The position numbers were made by a program, and so were the translations under genes. Below, one piece after another: positions 8,537 to 17,339 of a DNA stretch of 64,000 nucleotides (positions are counted from its first letter, which is position 1; every line of letters begins with the position of its first letter). The stretch is from NCBI GenBank assembly GCA_018241725.1, contig JAFEDI010000093.1, positions 212,836 to 276,835 on the forward strand, read 5' to 3'. This stretch comes from Pseudomonadota bacterium (GTDB lineage: Bacteria > Pseudomonadota > Gammaproteobacteria > Burkholderiales > Rhodocyclaceae). The notes under the pieces were generated by a model. It did no database searches and was not told the DNA's origin. It was given only the letters and a program-made list of their open reading frames with translations.

Positions 8537-9337
8537 ATGCAAATACATCTGCACGCCAAGGAAATCTGGCGCCATCGGGGTTTCATCCTCGCCAGCGTCC
8601 TGCGGGAATTCCACCTGCGCTACCGGGGCTCCATCCTCGGCGCAACCTGGCTCCTGATCCCGCCGATCACGATGATCCTGGTCTACACGCTGGTCTTCTC
8701 CAACGTGATGCACTCGCGCCTGCCCGGCAACAACACGCCCTTCGCGTACAGCATCTACCTGTGCTCGGGACTGCTGCTGTGGAACCTGTTCACCGAGATC
8801 ACCCAGCGCTGCCAGTCCATCTTCATCGACAACGGCGGACTGCTCAAGAAGACCCGCTTTCCACGTCTGGCCCTGCCGGCCATCGTAGTCATCTCGGGCA
8901 GTATCAACTGGGCCATCATCACGGCCCTGTTCGTACTATTCCTCGCCGCATCCTCGCAGCTGTCCGTCGCGGGGCTACTCGCCCTGCTGATCGGCTGGCT
9001 GCTGACGACGGCGATCGCCGGCAGCCTCGGCTACGCGCTATCCTTCCTGTTCGTGTTCTTCCGCGATCTGGGGCCGTTCCTGGGGACCGGGCTGCAGCTG
9101 CTGTTCTGGTGCACGCCGATCGTCTACCCTGCGTCGGTCCTGCCGGAATGGGCTCTCCCGGTGGTCCGCGCCAATCCCTTCTTCCATATCGCCGGCTTCA
9201 CCCAGCGTGCGCTGCTTGAAATGACGCTCCCGCCTCTCAGCGAGCTGACCGCGCCCTGCCTGTGGGTCGTCGCACTGGCCATGCTCGCCACGCTGATCCA
9301 TCGCCGCCTTCAATTCGAGATCCTGGACGAACTATGA
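8537..9337 (+). CDS. ABC-2 type polysaccharide exporter permease (Wzm-like)
   Basis: Inner-membrane subunit that, with the ATPase encoded next, exports an undecaprenyl-linked glycan from cytoplasm to periplasm. The 266-residue protein (ATG at 8537; a TTG at 8504 is possible) opens with an amphipathic helix (HAKEIWRHRGFILASVLREF) and RYRGSILGATW, hallmarks of O-antigen/teichoic-acid ABC-2 permeases, followed by about six transmembrane helices. The stop overlaps the ATPase start (ATGA at 9334), so the two subunits are translationally coupled. Confidence 0.92.
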   Translation: MQIHLHAKEIWRHRGFILASVLREFHLRYRGSILGATWLLIPPITMILVYTLVFSNVMHSRLPGNNTPFAYSIYLCSGLLLWNLFTEITQRCQSIFIDNGGLLKKTRFPRLALPAIVVISGSINWAIITALFVLFLAASSQLSVAGLLALLIGWLLTTAIAGSLGYALSFLFVFFRDLGPFLGTGLQLLFWCTPIVYPASVLPEWALPVVRANPFFHIAGFTQRALLEMTLPPLSELTAPCLWVVALAMLATLIHRRLQFEILDEL

Positions 9338-10581
9338 AAGGTGCCATCAGCGTCAGCAGCCTGGGCAAGTGCTTCAAGCACTACCCTGCGCCCCATCACC
9401 GCCTGATCGAATGGCTCGGCCTCAGCCGGCATGCCCAGCACCAGACCCGCTGGGTGCTGCGCGACCTGAACTTCCGCATCCGCCCGGGTGAGTCCGTCGG
9501 CATCATCGGCCGTAACGGCGCGGGCAAGAGCACCCTGCTGAAGGTCCTGACCGGCACCACCAAGGCCAACGAAGGACAGGTCGAGCTGGAAGGACGCGTC
9601 GCCGCCCTGCTCGAACTCGGCATGGGCTTCCATCCGGATTTTTCCGGGCGCCAGAACGTCTTCATGGCCGGCTACATGCTGGGCCTGCAGCGCGACGAGA
9701 TCATCCGCCTGATGCCAGAGATCGAAGCCTTCGCCGAGATCGGCGAAGCCATCGACCACCCGGTCCGCACCTATTCCAGCGGCATGCAGGTCCGGCTGGC
9801 GTTCAGCGTCGCCACTGCCGCCCAACCCGACATCCTGATCGTCGATGAAGCCCTGTCGGTCGGCGACGCCTATTTCCAGCACAAGTGCTTCAAACGGATC
9901 CGGCGCTTCCGCGAGCAAGGCGTCACCCTGCTGTTCGTGTCCCACGATCCGCTGGCGATCAAGAGCCTGTGCGACCGCGCCATCCTGATCGAAAAGGGCG
10001 GCATCGCAATGGACGCCTCGCCCGACGAGATCTTCGACTACTACAACGCGCTGATCGCGCTGGACGAGGCGCGCGCCGACGAGCATGGCGAACACATCGC
10101 CCAGCAGGGCGGGCAGACCCGCTCCGGCACCGGCGAAGCCAAGCTGCTGGACGGGCAGATCCTGATCAATGGTCAACCTGCGACGATCTTCACGGCCGGC
10201 ACGCCGATCACCCTCGAGGTGGATTTCAGGATCGACGCACCGCTTGAAGAATTGACCCTGGGCATGATGATCCGCGACCGTCTGGGCAACGACATCTTCG
10301 GCACCAACACCTTCCACCTCGGCCTGCCGCTCCCGGTGGAACCGGGCCCGACCCGCCACCGCCTGGCCTTCCGCCTACCGGCCTGCAACCTCGGTCCCGG
10401 CAGCTACAGCGTCACCCTGGCGCTGCACAGCGCCCACACCCACATCGGCGACAACTACGACTGGTGGGATCAAGCCATCACCTTCCAGGTAGCCGAACGC
10501 AGCGATTACCACTTCGCCGGCGTGGCGATGCTGGAGGTCCATCCCGAACTGCTGACGACCGAAACCCGTACCTCAGCCTGA
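9334..10581 (+). CDS. ABC polysaccharide exporter ATPase with C-terminal glycan-binding domain (Wzt-like)
   Basis: ATP-hydrolysing subunit of the glycan exporter. The 415-residue protein has Walker A GRNGAGKS (59-66), signature YSSGM (147-151) and Walker B ending in Asp171-Glu172. After about residue 245 it continues into a second domain of beta-strand character (EVDFRIDAPLEELTLGMMIRDRLG, LPACNLGPGSYSVTLALHSA). This matches the Wzt C-terminal carbohydrate-binding domain, which in known systems recognises the finished, capped non-reducing end of the O-polysaccharide. The ATG at 9334 overlaps the permease stop. The coiled-coil methyltransferase nearby is a plausible maker of that cap. Confidence 0.94.
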   Translation: MKGAISVSSLGKCFKHYPAPHHRLIEWLGLSRHAQHQTRWVLRDLNFRIRPGESVGIIGRNGAGKSTLLKVLTGTTKANEGQVELEGRVAALLELGMGFHPDFSGRQNVFMAGYMLGLQRDEIIRLMPEIEAFAEIGEAIDHPVRTYSSGMQVRLAFSVATAAQPDILIVDEALSVGDAYFQHKCFKRIRRFREQGVTLLFVSHDPLAIKSLCDRAILIEKGGIAMDASPDEIFDYYNALIALDEARADEHGEHIAQQGGQTRSGTGEAKLLDGQILINGQPATIFTAGTPITLEVDFRIDAPLEELTLGMMIRDRLGNDIFGTNTFHLGLPLPVEPGPTRHRLAFRLPACNLGPGSYSVTLALHSAHTHIGDNYDWWDQAITFQVAERSDYHFAGVAMLEVHPELLTTETRTSA

Positions 10582-10601
10582 ACACCGACGAGCTCAGGAC
10601 A

Positions 10602-10626
10602 GACGGCCCGGCCATGCCGGGCCGTC
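10602..10626. terminator. Perfect 11-bp hairpin between convergent genes
   Basis: GACGGCCCGGC (10602-10612), CAT loop, GCCGGGCCGTC (10616-10626). It lies in the 55-base gap between the ATPase stop and the stop of the convergent acyltransferase gene, so it probably ends transcription from both sides. No T-run follows. Confidence 0.6.
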
Positions 10627-10636
10627 GCCCTGCACC

Positions 10637-11728
10637 TCAGGCCGCCCCTTCGCCGTAGCGGCGACGCAGGGTCAGGAAAGGCTTCTCGATGGCCTGGTAG
10701 CTCAGGTTGGCCACAATCCACACCAGCGGATAGGCAATCAGCACCAGCACACCGCCATCCAGCCAGACCCTGCCGGTGATCTTCAACTCCCCGAGCAACT
10801 CGTGGAGGATGAACAGCACCAGGCCATGCAGCAGGTAGAACGAGAAGCTGATCTCGCCCCCGCGACACAAGGCCCGATCAAGCCACACGGGGATGCGAAG
10901 CGGTGCCGCCAGCCAGGCGCAGATGAACAACGCCCAGCAACCGGATTCGATGAATGACCAGAAGATCCAGAACACCTGTTTCGGCTGCGGCAGGAAATAG
11001 CTGGCATAACGGGCCTGGGCCGTACATGCCGCAACAACGAGGATCGCCGCCAAAACCAGTAGGGGCGTGCCGTAGCGCACCATCTGCTGCTTCCAGCGCG
11101 CAGACAGCATGGCGGCAAGCATGCCGATCAGGAACTGATCGAAACGCCCCACCAGCGTCGAATAAAACATGTGGGTACTGCGCTCGGTGACAAAATAGGC
11201 GCCCACCTTGAACACCAGCATCAAGGCCAGCAAGCGGAGTAGATAAGGCACCCCCTGCTCCTTGGCAAACCGCCCAAGGAAGGGAAACACGAGATAAAAG
11301 GTGAACTCCACCGAGATCGTCCACGCCGCCCCCGTGATGAATGAATTCGAGGTCGGCGCCTGCCCCAGATTGGAAAAGAACAGGTACAGCACATCTTGCG
11401 CATTGAAGCGGTCACGGCTCACCGAGATGGCGATGAAATACACCGTAACGAAAAGCGGGAAGATACGCAGGAACCGGTTGCGCACGAAATCCGCATAATT
11501 CAGATGGTCATAATGCAGTGCAATCGACATGAACAGGAAGCCAGACAGCGTGAAGAACAGGCCCACGCCGGTATGCCCCTCGACCAACAGCCCCAGCCAT
11601 GGCCGATCCGATGCGGGCTGCCAGTGCAAATAGTTCAAATGATAAAGATGAAACAGGAACAACATCGACGCAGCCAAACAGCGGATGTGATCCAGCCTGG
11701 GCTCATAAGCCAGATTGAGTGAACGCAT
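10637..11728 (-). CDS. Acyltransferase 3 family membrane protein
   Basis: Polytopic inner-membrane O-acyltransferase that acetylates or otherwise acylates surface sugars. The N-terminal LDHIRCLAASMLFLFHLYHL is the family's first helix. VGLFFTLSGFLFMSI and AWTISVEFTFYLVFPFL, with its conserved E-F-x-F/Y pattern, are the usual OafA-type signatures. About ten transmembrane helices follow. The ATG at 11728 gives 363 residues; the frame extends to a GTG at 11767. It is convergent to the exporter ATPase, and its likely substrate is the exported glycan. Confidence 0.88.
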   Translation of the reverse strand: MRSLNLAYEPRLDHIRCLAASMLFLFHLYHLNYLHWQPASDRPWLGLLVEGHTGVGLFFTLSGFLFMSIALHYDHLNYADFVRNRFLRIFPLFVTVYFIAISVSRDRFNAQDVLYLFFSNLGQAPTSNSFITGAAWTISVEFTFYLVFPFLGRFAKEQGVPYLLRLLALMLVFKVGAYFVTERSTHMFYSTLVGRFDQFLIGMLAAMLSARWKQQMVRYGTPLLVLAAILVVAACTAQARYASYFLPQPKQVFWIFWSFIESGCWALFICAWLAAPLRIPVWLDRALCRGGEISFSFYLLHGLVLFILHELLGELKITGRVWLDGGVLVLIAYPLVWIVANLSYQAIEKPFLTLRRRYGEGAA

Positions 11729-11936
11729 GAAGATCCCATACTTGTCATAATCCGGCGGACACACCACAAACGCCGGCCGACAGCTCGAAACAGTCGGTTA
11801 TCAAGGTCGCCCAGACTATATCAAATCGATTCTCCAACAAGCCCGTCGAGTGCGACAAGGCCGGGTGGCGGGTTATCATCGCAGCCGACGAAAAGGCGCA
11901 TGCCGGCACAAGCCGAAATGCCAAGAGAATTTATCA

Positions 11937-13328
11937 ATGCGCAACGATGAACTGAAGCAACAAGCCGAACAGGCATTCCTGCAAGCCTTCGAGCAACGCA
12001 AGCGGAGCCCCGGCCAGGAAAGCAGCCGGCTGACCGCTCCAGACATGGAGCGGCTGATCGCACTGATCGAATCCCACCTGGAACAAGCCGCCAGCAAGTA
12101 CCAGGTTCGTAGCAGCCTGCCCGGCCGGCTTGAGCAGCTACCGCTGTTGCGCTTCAGAGCCGTCAGAAAATTCGTACTTCGCATCTATGAACTGCTTTTC
12201 CGGGAGCAACGCACCGCCGGTCTGGCCCAGATCAATGCATGGCGCGACTTCCTGCAGCTCTATACCCGCAACCAGTGGTTCATGAGTCACGAACTGACCC
12301 ATGCCCGCGACCACCTGCAGGAACGCATCGACGAGACCTTCCGCCACACAGAGCGTCTGGACTCCAGGCTCACCGAACTCACCACGCAGCAGCAGGATCT
12401 GCGGCAGCTGTCCGCAACCCTCGCCCTGCAGGAACAGGAACACCGTCACCGGGAAGAACGGCTGCAACAGGACATCCGCTACCTGCAACGCATGGAGGCC
12501 CGCATTGCAAGCCTCGAGGATGACCTGCGAGTCAGTCGCAGCACCATCCAGATGCAGACCCAGTGGATCCAGTTCCTGATCGACCGCGGCGCGGCGCTCC
12601 CCCAGACGAGCCTGCCGGCCACACCCGCTGCGCCCGCAGGTCCGCTCCCCGAGGCCCCCACGACAGCCAGCGACGCCGCCCGCTACGTCGCCTTCGAAGA
12701 TCACTTCCGCGGCCATCCGGCCAAGGTCCGCGACCAGTTCGCCGAGGACTACCTGCCGCGGCTGGCCGATGCCGGCCTGCAAGCCGGCGCCAAGGTGCTC
12801 GACATCGGCTGCGGCCGCGGCGAATGGCTCGAACTCATGCGCGACCAAGGCTTCGATGGCCATGGCGTCGACCTCAACCCGGTGGTCTGCGAGTTGTGCC
12901 AACACAAAGGGCTCGACGTCCTGCACGACGATGCCGTCGCCTACATGGCCCGCCAGCCAGCAGGCAGCCTGGACCTGATCACCGCCTTCCACCTGATCGA
13001 GCACATCCCCGGCGAACTGCTCGACCGGCTGATTGCCTCGGCACTGCACGCCCTGCGCCCAGGCGGACTACTCATCCTGGAAACACCGAACCCCGAGAAC
13101 TTCATCGTCGGCAGCTGCAACTTCTACAACGATCCGACCCACCTCAGCCCACTGCCGCCCGAACCGACGCGCTTCCGTGTGCAAAGCCACGGCTTTGCCA
13201 ACGTAGACATCCTGCGCCTGCATCCCCGCGGCACCGTCGATTACGACGCGCTGCCGCCTGGCATCCCGGCCGAACTGCTCGAACGCCTGTTCGTCGGCCA
13301 GGACTACGCCCTCGTCGCCCGCCGCTGA
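11937..13328 (+). CDS. Coiled-coil SAM-dependent methyltransferase of the glycan cluster
   Basis: A 463-residue protein from the ATG at 11937 (AAGAGA upstream). The N-terminal part is helical, and about residues 115-215 form a long Gln/Glu/Arg-rich coiled coil (HARDHLQERIDETFRHTERL and onward). A Pro/Ala linker follows, then a class I methyltransferase domain with motif I VLDIGCGRGEWLELM near residue 288 and DLITAFHLIEHIPGELLDRL as motif IV/V. A YVAFEDHFRG lead-in is common in methyltransferases of O-antigen loci. It heads a run of three plus-strand genes. A chain-capping or chain-length role like WbdD is a reasonable hypothesis, but no kinase domain is visible. Confidence 0.85.
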   Translation: MRNDELKQQAEQAFLQAFEQRKRSPGQESSRLTAPDMERLIALIESHLEQAASKYQVRSSLPGRLEQLPLLRFRAVRKFVLRIYELLFREQRTAGLAQINAWRDFLQLYTRNQWFMSHELTHARDHLQERIDETFRHTERLDSRLTELTTQQQDLRQLSATLALQEQEHRHREERLQQDIRYLQRMEARIASLEDDLRVSRSTIQMQTQWIQFLIDRGAALPQTSLPATPAAPAGPLPEAPTTASDAARYVAFEDHFRGHPAKVRDQFAEDYLPRLADAGLQAGAKVLDIGCGRGEWLELMRDQGFDGHGVDLNPVVCELCQHKGLDVLHDDAVAYMARQPAGSLDLITAFHLIEHIPGELLDRLIASALHALRPGGLLILETPNPENFIVGSCNFYNDPTHLSPLPPEPTRFRVQSHGFANVDILRLHPRGTVDYDALPPGIPAELLERLFVGQDYALVARR

Positions 13329-13358
13329 ACCGCCGCCAACCCGAACGCCAGACCCGCC

Positions 13359-14408
13359 ATGAAAGTCGTTGTTGCCACCACCCAGGTCCCCTTCATCCGC
13401 GGCGGCGCCGAAATCCACGCCGAAAACCTCCTCGCCGCCCTGCGTCAGAACGGCGTGGAAGCCGAAATGGTTTCCATACCCTTCAAGTGGTACCCGGCCC
13501 CCAAGATTCTCGACCACATTCTCGCCTGCCGCCTGCTCGACCTGGAGGAAGCCAACGGGGAGAAGATCGACCGGGTCATCGGCCTCAAGTTTCCGGCCTA
13601 CCTGATCCCACATCCCAACAAGGTGTTGTGGATCCTGCATCAGCACCGCACCGCCTATGACCTGAAAAACCACCCCCAGTACGCCGACCTGATCCACCAG
13701 GAACATGGCAGCGCCGTCATCGGGGCGATCGAACAGGCCGACCGCCGCTACATCCCGGAAGCCAAGGCGATCTACGCCAACTCCCGCAACGTGGCCGGCC
13801 GCCTCAAGCACTTCTGCGATATCGACAGCCAGCCGCTGTACCACCCGCCCGGCAACGCCGAGGCCTTCTACAGCGCCGATGCGGAGCCCTACCTGTACTT
13901 CCCGAGCCGCCTCAATCCGCTCAAGCGGCAGTCGCTGGTGATCGAAGCACTGGCCCACACCCGGCAGCCAATCAGCGTGGTCTTCGCCGGCGCCGCCGAC
14001 AACCCGGCCTACGGCGACGAGCTCAAGGCACTCGCCGAGCGCCTCGGCGTCGCTGCGCGGATCACCTGGGCTGGCCGCGTCAGCGAAGAAGAAAAGCTCA
14101 GCCTCTATGCCCGCTGCCTCGGCGTGGTCTACCCCCCGATCGACGAAGACTACGGCTACATCACGCTCGAAGCGATGCTGGCCGCCAAACCCGTCATCAC
14201 CACCGAGGATGCCGGCGGACCGCTGGAGTTCGTCGAGAACGGACACACCGGCCTGTCCTGCGCACCGACCGCTCAGGCTCTCGCCGCCGCCATGGACGAG
14301 CTATGGTCCGACAAGGCCCGCGCCCAGCGCTGGGGCCGGGAAGGGAAAGCCCTTTACGCAGCGCGCAACGTGAGCTGGCGCAACGTCGTGGACACGCTTC
14401 TCGCATGA
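13359..14408 (+). CDS. Glycosyltransferase, GT4 family
   Basis: A 349-residue GT-B glycosyltransferase. MKVVVATTQVPFIRGGAEIH contains the GGAE acceptor-side loop. YFPSRLNPLKRQSLVIEAL marks the donor domain start, and IDEDYGYITLEAMLAAKPVI holds the E-x7-E motif. The ATG is 31 bases after the methyltransferase stop, and the TGA overlaps the next gene's ATG (ATGA at 14405). It probably acts on the same lipid-linked glycan as its neighbours; donor and linkage cannot be read. Confidence 0.9.
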   Translation: MKVVVATTQVPFIRGGAEIHAENLLAALRQNGVEAEMVSIPFKWYPAPKILDHILACRLLDLEEANGEKIDRVIGLKFPAYLIPHPNKVLWILHQHRTAYDLKNHPQYADLIHQEHGSAVIGAIEQADRRYIPEAKAIYANSRNVAGRLKHFCDIDSQPLYHPPGNAEAFYSADAEPYLYFPSRLNPLKRQSLVIEALAHTRQPISVVFAGAADNPAYGDELKALAERLGVAARITWAGRVSEEEKLSLYARCLGVVYPPIDEDYGYITLEAMLAAKPVITTEDAGGPLEFVENGHTGLSCAPTAQALAAAMDELWSDKARAQRWGREGKALYAARNVSWRNVVDTLLA

Positions 14409-15691
14409 TGAAGATCCACTGGTTTTCTCCGCTGCCACCGGCCCGCACCGACATCGCCAACTACACGGCACGACTGGCCCCTCACCTGGCAGCGCATGCC
14501 GAGGTCGTCTTCTGCCACGATCAGGCAGAAACCCCCGAAGACTTTCCCTACCCCGTTCGGGCGATCCGCGACCTCAGCCGCACCGAGCTCAACCAGGCGG
14601 ACCTCAACATCTACCACATCGGCAACAACGCCGACTTCCACGGCGCCATCTGGAGCACGGCCCAGCGCCATCCCGGACTCGTCGTCCTGCATGACTTCGC
14701 CGTCCACGAATTCGTCTGCGGCATGCTGAACGTCAGCGGCAATCGGGACACACCGCAGCAAGGCCAGCACTACATCAGGCTGATGACAGCGCTGTATGGC
14801 GACGCCGGCTACCAGGCCGCCCTTGCCGTCAACGCCGGCCGCCTCTCACCTGCCATCGCCGCCGAGCAGTTCCCGCTCTGCGAAGCCGTAGCAGACGGAG
14901 CCCTGGCCATACTGACCCACAACCCGCGGCTCGAACCCGACCTGCGCCAGCGCCTACCCCTGCTCCCGGTCCATAGCCTCCCCCTGCCCTATCCCGCACC
15001 AGCCACCCCGGCCCCGGCCCACCGCGCCACGAACACCAGCCTGCGTCTGGTCTCGTTCGGCTTCACCGGCCCGAACCGCCGGCTGCTCGAATTCATCGAA
15101 GCCTGGGCCGCCAGCCTTGTTCGCGCCCAAATCCGGCTCGACGTATGTGGCGAACTCTGGGATGCCGCCCTCGTCCGGCACAAGCTGGCGGAACATGGCC
15201 TCACCGATCAGGCCCACCTGCATGGCTTCGTCAGCGCCCAGGCCCTCGACAGCCTGCTCGACCAAGCCCATCTGGCCCTCAACCTGCGCTATCCCAGCAT
15301 GGGCGAAGCCTCCGGCAGCCAGTTGCGCATCTGGTCGCGTGCCCTCGCCTCGGTCGTCACCGACACCGGTTGGTATGCAAGCCTCCCGGACGAATGCGTC
15401 TTCAAGATCCGCCCTGAGCACGAAGCCGAGGATCTCGGCCGGCTGCTCCAGCGTCTCGTCGCCCAACCTGAACAGGTGCAGCAGGTCGGCGCCGCAGGAG
15501 CCCGGCAACTCGCCGTCCACGCCCCCGAACACTACGCACATCGCCTGATCGGCCTGTGCGCCGCCGAGCACCAGGAATGGCACCTGCGCTGGCTGGCCGG
15601 ACAGATGGCACGCCGCGCCGGCACCCTGCTGGCCGACTTCATCCCCGGCCAGGCCCTGGTACCCGAAGCGGTAGGGGACCTGTTCTCATGA
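14405..15691 (+). CDS. Glycosyltransferase, GT4-like
   Basis: A 428-residue protein starting MMKIHWFSPLPPARTDIANYTARLAPHL, an acceptor-side loop of the GT4/GT1 superfamily. VSFGFTGPNRRLLEFIEAW starts the donor domain. YPSMGEASGSQLRIWSRALAS takes the place of the usual E-x7-E motif, so the active-site pattern is divergent. The ATG overlaps the previous stop. An Ala/Pro-rich linker joins the two lobes. It is translated with the preceding glycosyltransferase, suggesting consecutive sugar transfers. Confidence 0.82.
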   Translation: MMKIHWFSPLPPARTDIANYTARLAPHLAAHAEVVFCHDQAETPEDFPYPVRAIRDLSRTELNQADLNIYHIGNNADFHGAIWSTAQRHPGLVVLHDFAVHEFVCGMLNVSGNRDTPQQGQHYIRLMTALYGDAGYQAALAVNAGRLSPAIAAEQFPLCEAVADGALAILTHNPRLEPDLRQRLPLLPVHSLPLPYPAPATPAPAHRATNTSLRLVSFGFTGPNRRLLEFIEAWAASLVRAQIRLDVCGELWDAALVRHKLAEHGLTDQAHLHGFVSAQALDSLLDQAHLALNLRYPSMGEASGSQLRIWSRALASVVTDTGWYASLPDECVFKIRPEHEAEDLGRLLQRLVAQPEQVQQVGAAGARQLAVHAPEHYAHRLIGLCAAEHQEWHLRWLAGQMARRAGTLLADFIPGQALVPEAVGDLFS

Positions 15692-15713
15692 TCAGTGAAC
15701 CTCGGAACACCCA

Positions 15714-17339
15714 ATGACCCTATTGAATCGGACAGCCATCGCCTTGTGGGCAATCGCAGTGATCGCCCTCCTGCTGACCAGCATCTCAAGAGGCACACTG
15801 ACGGGTGACGGCCGGGAATACCTCCTCGGCGCCCATGCCTTTGCGAGCCACGCATCCCCCGATCTGCGGGCCGGGGACATCGCGTTCTTCAACACCGAAA
15901 TCGCCCCGAGCCGCGGCGAAGCCAAACTGGATTTCTCCACCCTCGGCGAAGGGCACGCGTATCCGGGCGGTGGCGCACAGTTCGACGCAAAGGGATTCGT
16001 CCGGGCCACGGGAGGGCAGGTTTATGCCTGGCACTTCTGGCTGTATTCCTTATTCGTTGCCCCCTTCCTCGCCGCTGTCACTGCAATCGGCGGCAAGCCG
16101 GAGACGGCATTCGTCCTTTGCAACGGGGCCTTCGTCGGATTGGCACTGGTTTACCTGTGCCGCTTCTGGGCCGGAACCGCCCTCCAGAAGCAGCTTCTTG
16201 CCAGCCTGTTCCTGCTGGGAGGAACGACGTATTACGTTTGGTGGACTCATCCTGAAGTCTTTACCGCATCCCTCGTACTGCTCGGATTGATGGCCTTCGA
16301 CGACAAGCGCTACGGGCTGGCGATGGGGGCTACGGCGGCGGCTGCCACCCAGAATCCGCCCCTGATGTTCCTTGTGTTGGGCATGGGCGTCTGGTCCATC
16401 TGGCAGTCCCTGCCTGCAACCGGCAACAGTACCCGGCGGCTCCGCTCGGTGATCCGCCCTATCGTCGGCACGGGGCTCGCGCTCGCCTTTGCAATACTGC
16501 CGGTCGCGTTCTATTGGCTCACCAGCCGGGTGACCAACCCCATCGCGGCCGCCGGCTGGGCCGACACATCCATGATCAGCCTTGAACGCCTGATCTCTTT
16601 ATTCCTCGATCTGAATATGGGCATGGTCACCGCTCTACCGGCCGTGCTGCTTGCCAGCGCCCTTCTACTCGGCCTCTGGATGATCGGCATGCTCACTCCG
16701 CGCAGCCGCGCGGTACAGACCCAGCGTAGTTGGGGGCTGCCCCTCCTCCTCGGTGTCGGTGCCAGCGTCGTCATGGCCATCCCGGCATTGGGCGCACCCA
16801 ACTGGAATCACGGCCAGACAATCTTCGCCCGCTATGCCTATTGGCTTGCCATCCCGATCACCTTCGGACTGGTCGTGACCATCGGCCGGTTGGGCCGGAA
16901 ACGGGCCCTGCTCCTGACAACGCTTCTTCTGGCGTGCCAGATCGCCACAGTCTCCTACTACGGGCTCTGGGGACGGCGAGCGGCATTCAACTATGTCGCG
17001 TTCAAGCCGTTCGTCATCCCCGTCATGCTCCACCATCCGGAACTCTACAACCCACTGCCCGAGATCTTCGCCGAACGCCTGCAGGGCATCGACACCTTTC
17101 ACCCGGGCAACATGGAAGGCTCCGGCGTCTACGCATTTCCCAACCCCGAGCAACCGACCAAGATCCTCGTCCGTTCAGATGTCATTGCCGGCGAAATCGC
17201 CACCCGCAAGGCACACTGCCCCGATATCACCACACACCGCGTCGAATTCGGCTGGGTCTATATCAACATCCCGCGATCCTGCTATCACCAAGAGCAAGCA
17301 GGTCGGCCCGCAACCGGTTCCGCAACCAGCAGGCCGTAA
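15714..17339 (+). CDS. Polytopic membrane protein, possible GT-C-type glycosyltransferase
   Basis: A 541-residue integral membrane protein with about ten hydrophobic helices. The first helix (ALWAIAVIALLLTSI) is followed by an acidic loop (RGTLTGDGREYLLGAH) in the place where GT-C enzymes carry catalytic acidic residues. A soluble C-terminal tail of about 110 residues follows. There is no clear match to a named family, and the GT-C assignment rests on topology and locus. It starts 22 bases after the preceding glycosyltransferase and overlaps the convergent gene by 55 bases. A polyprenyl-phosphate-sugar-dependent transferase acting in the periplasm would fit. Confidence 0.7.
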   Translation: MTLLNRTAIALWAIAVIALLLTSISRGTLTGDGREYLLGAHAFASHASPDLRAGDIAFFNTEIAPSRGEAKLDFSTLGEGHAYPGGGAQFDAKGFVRATGGQVYAWHFWLYSLFVAPFLAAVTAIGGKPETAFVLCNGAFVGLALVYLCRFWAGTALQKQLLASLFLLGGTTYYVWWTHPEVFTASLVLLGLMAFDDKRYGLAMGATAAAATQNPPLMFLVLGMGVWSIWQSLPATGNSTRRLRSVIRPIVGTGLALAFAILPVAFYWLTSRVTNPIAAAGWADTSMISLERLISLFLDLNMGMVTALPAVLLASALLLGLWMIGMLTPRSRAVQTQRSWGLPLLLGVGASVVMAIPALGAPNWNHGQTIFARYAYWLAIPITFGLVVTIGRLGRKRALLLTTLLLACQIATVSYYGLWGRRAAFNYVAFKPFVIPVMLHHPELYNPLPEIFAERLQGIDTFHPGNMEGSGVYAFPNPEQPTKILVRSDVIAGEIATRKAHCPDITTHRVEFGWVYINIPRSCYHQEQAGRPATGSATSRP

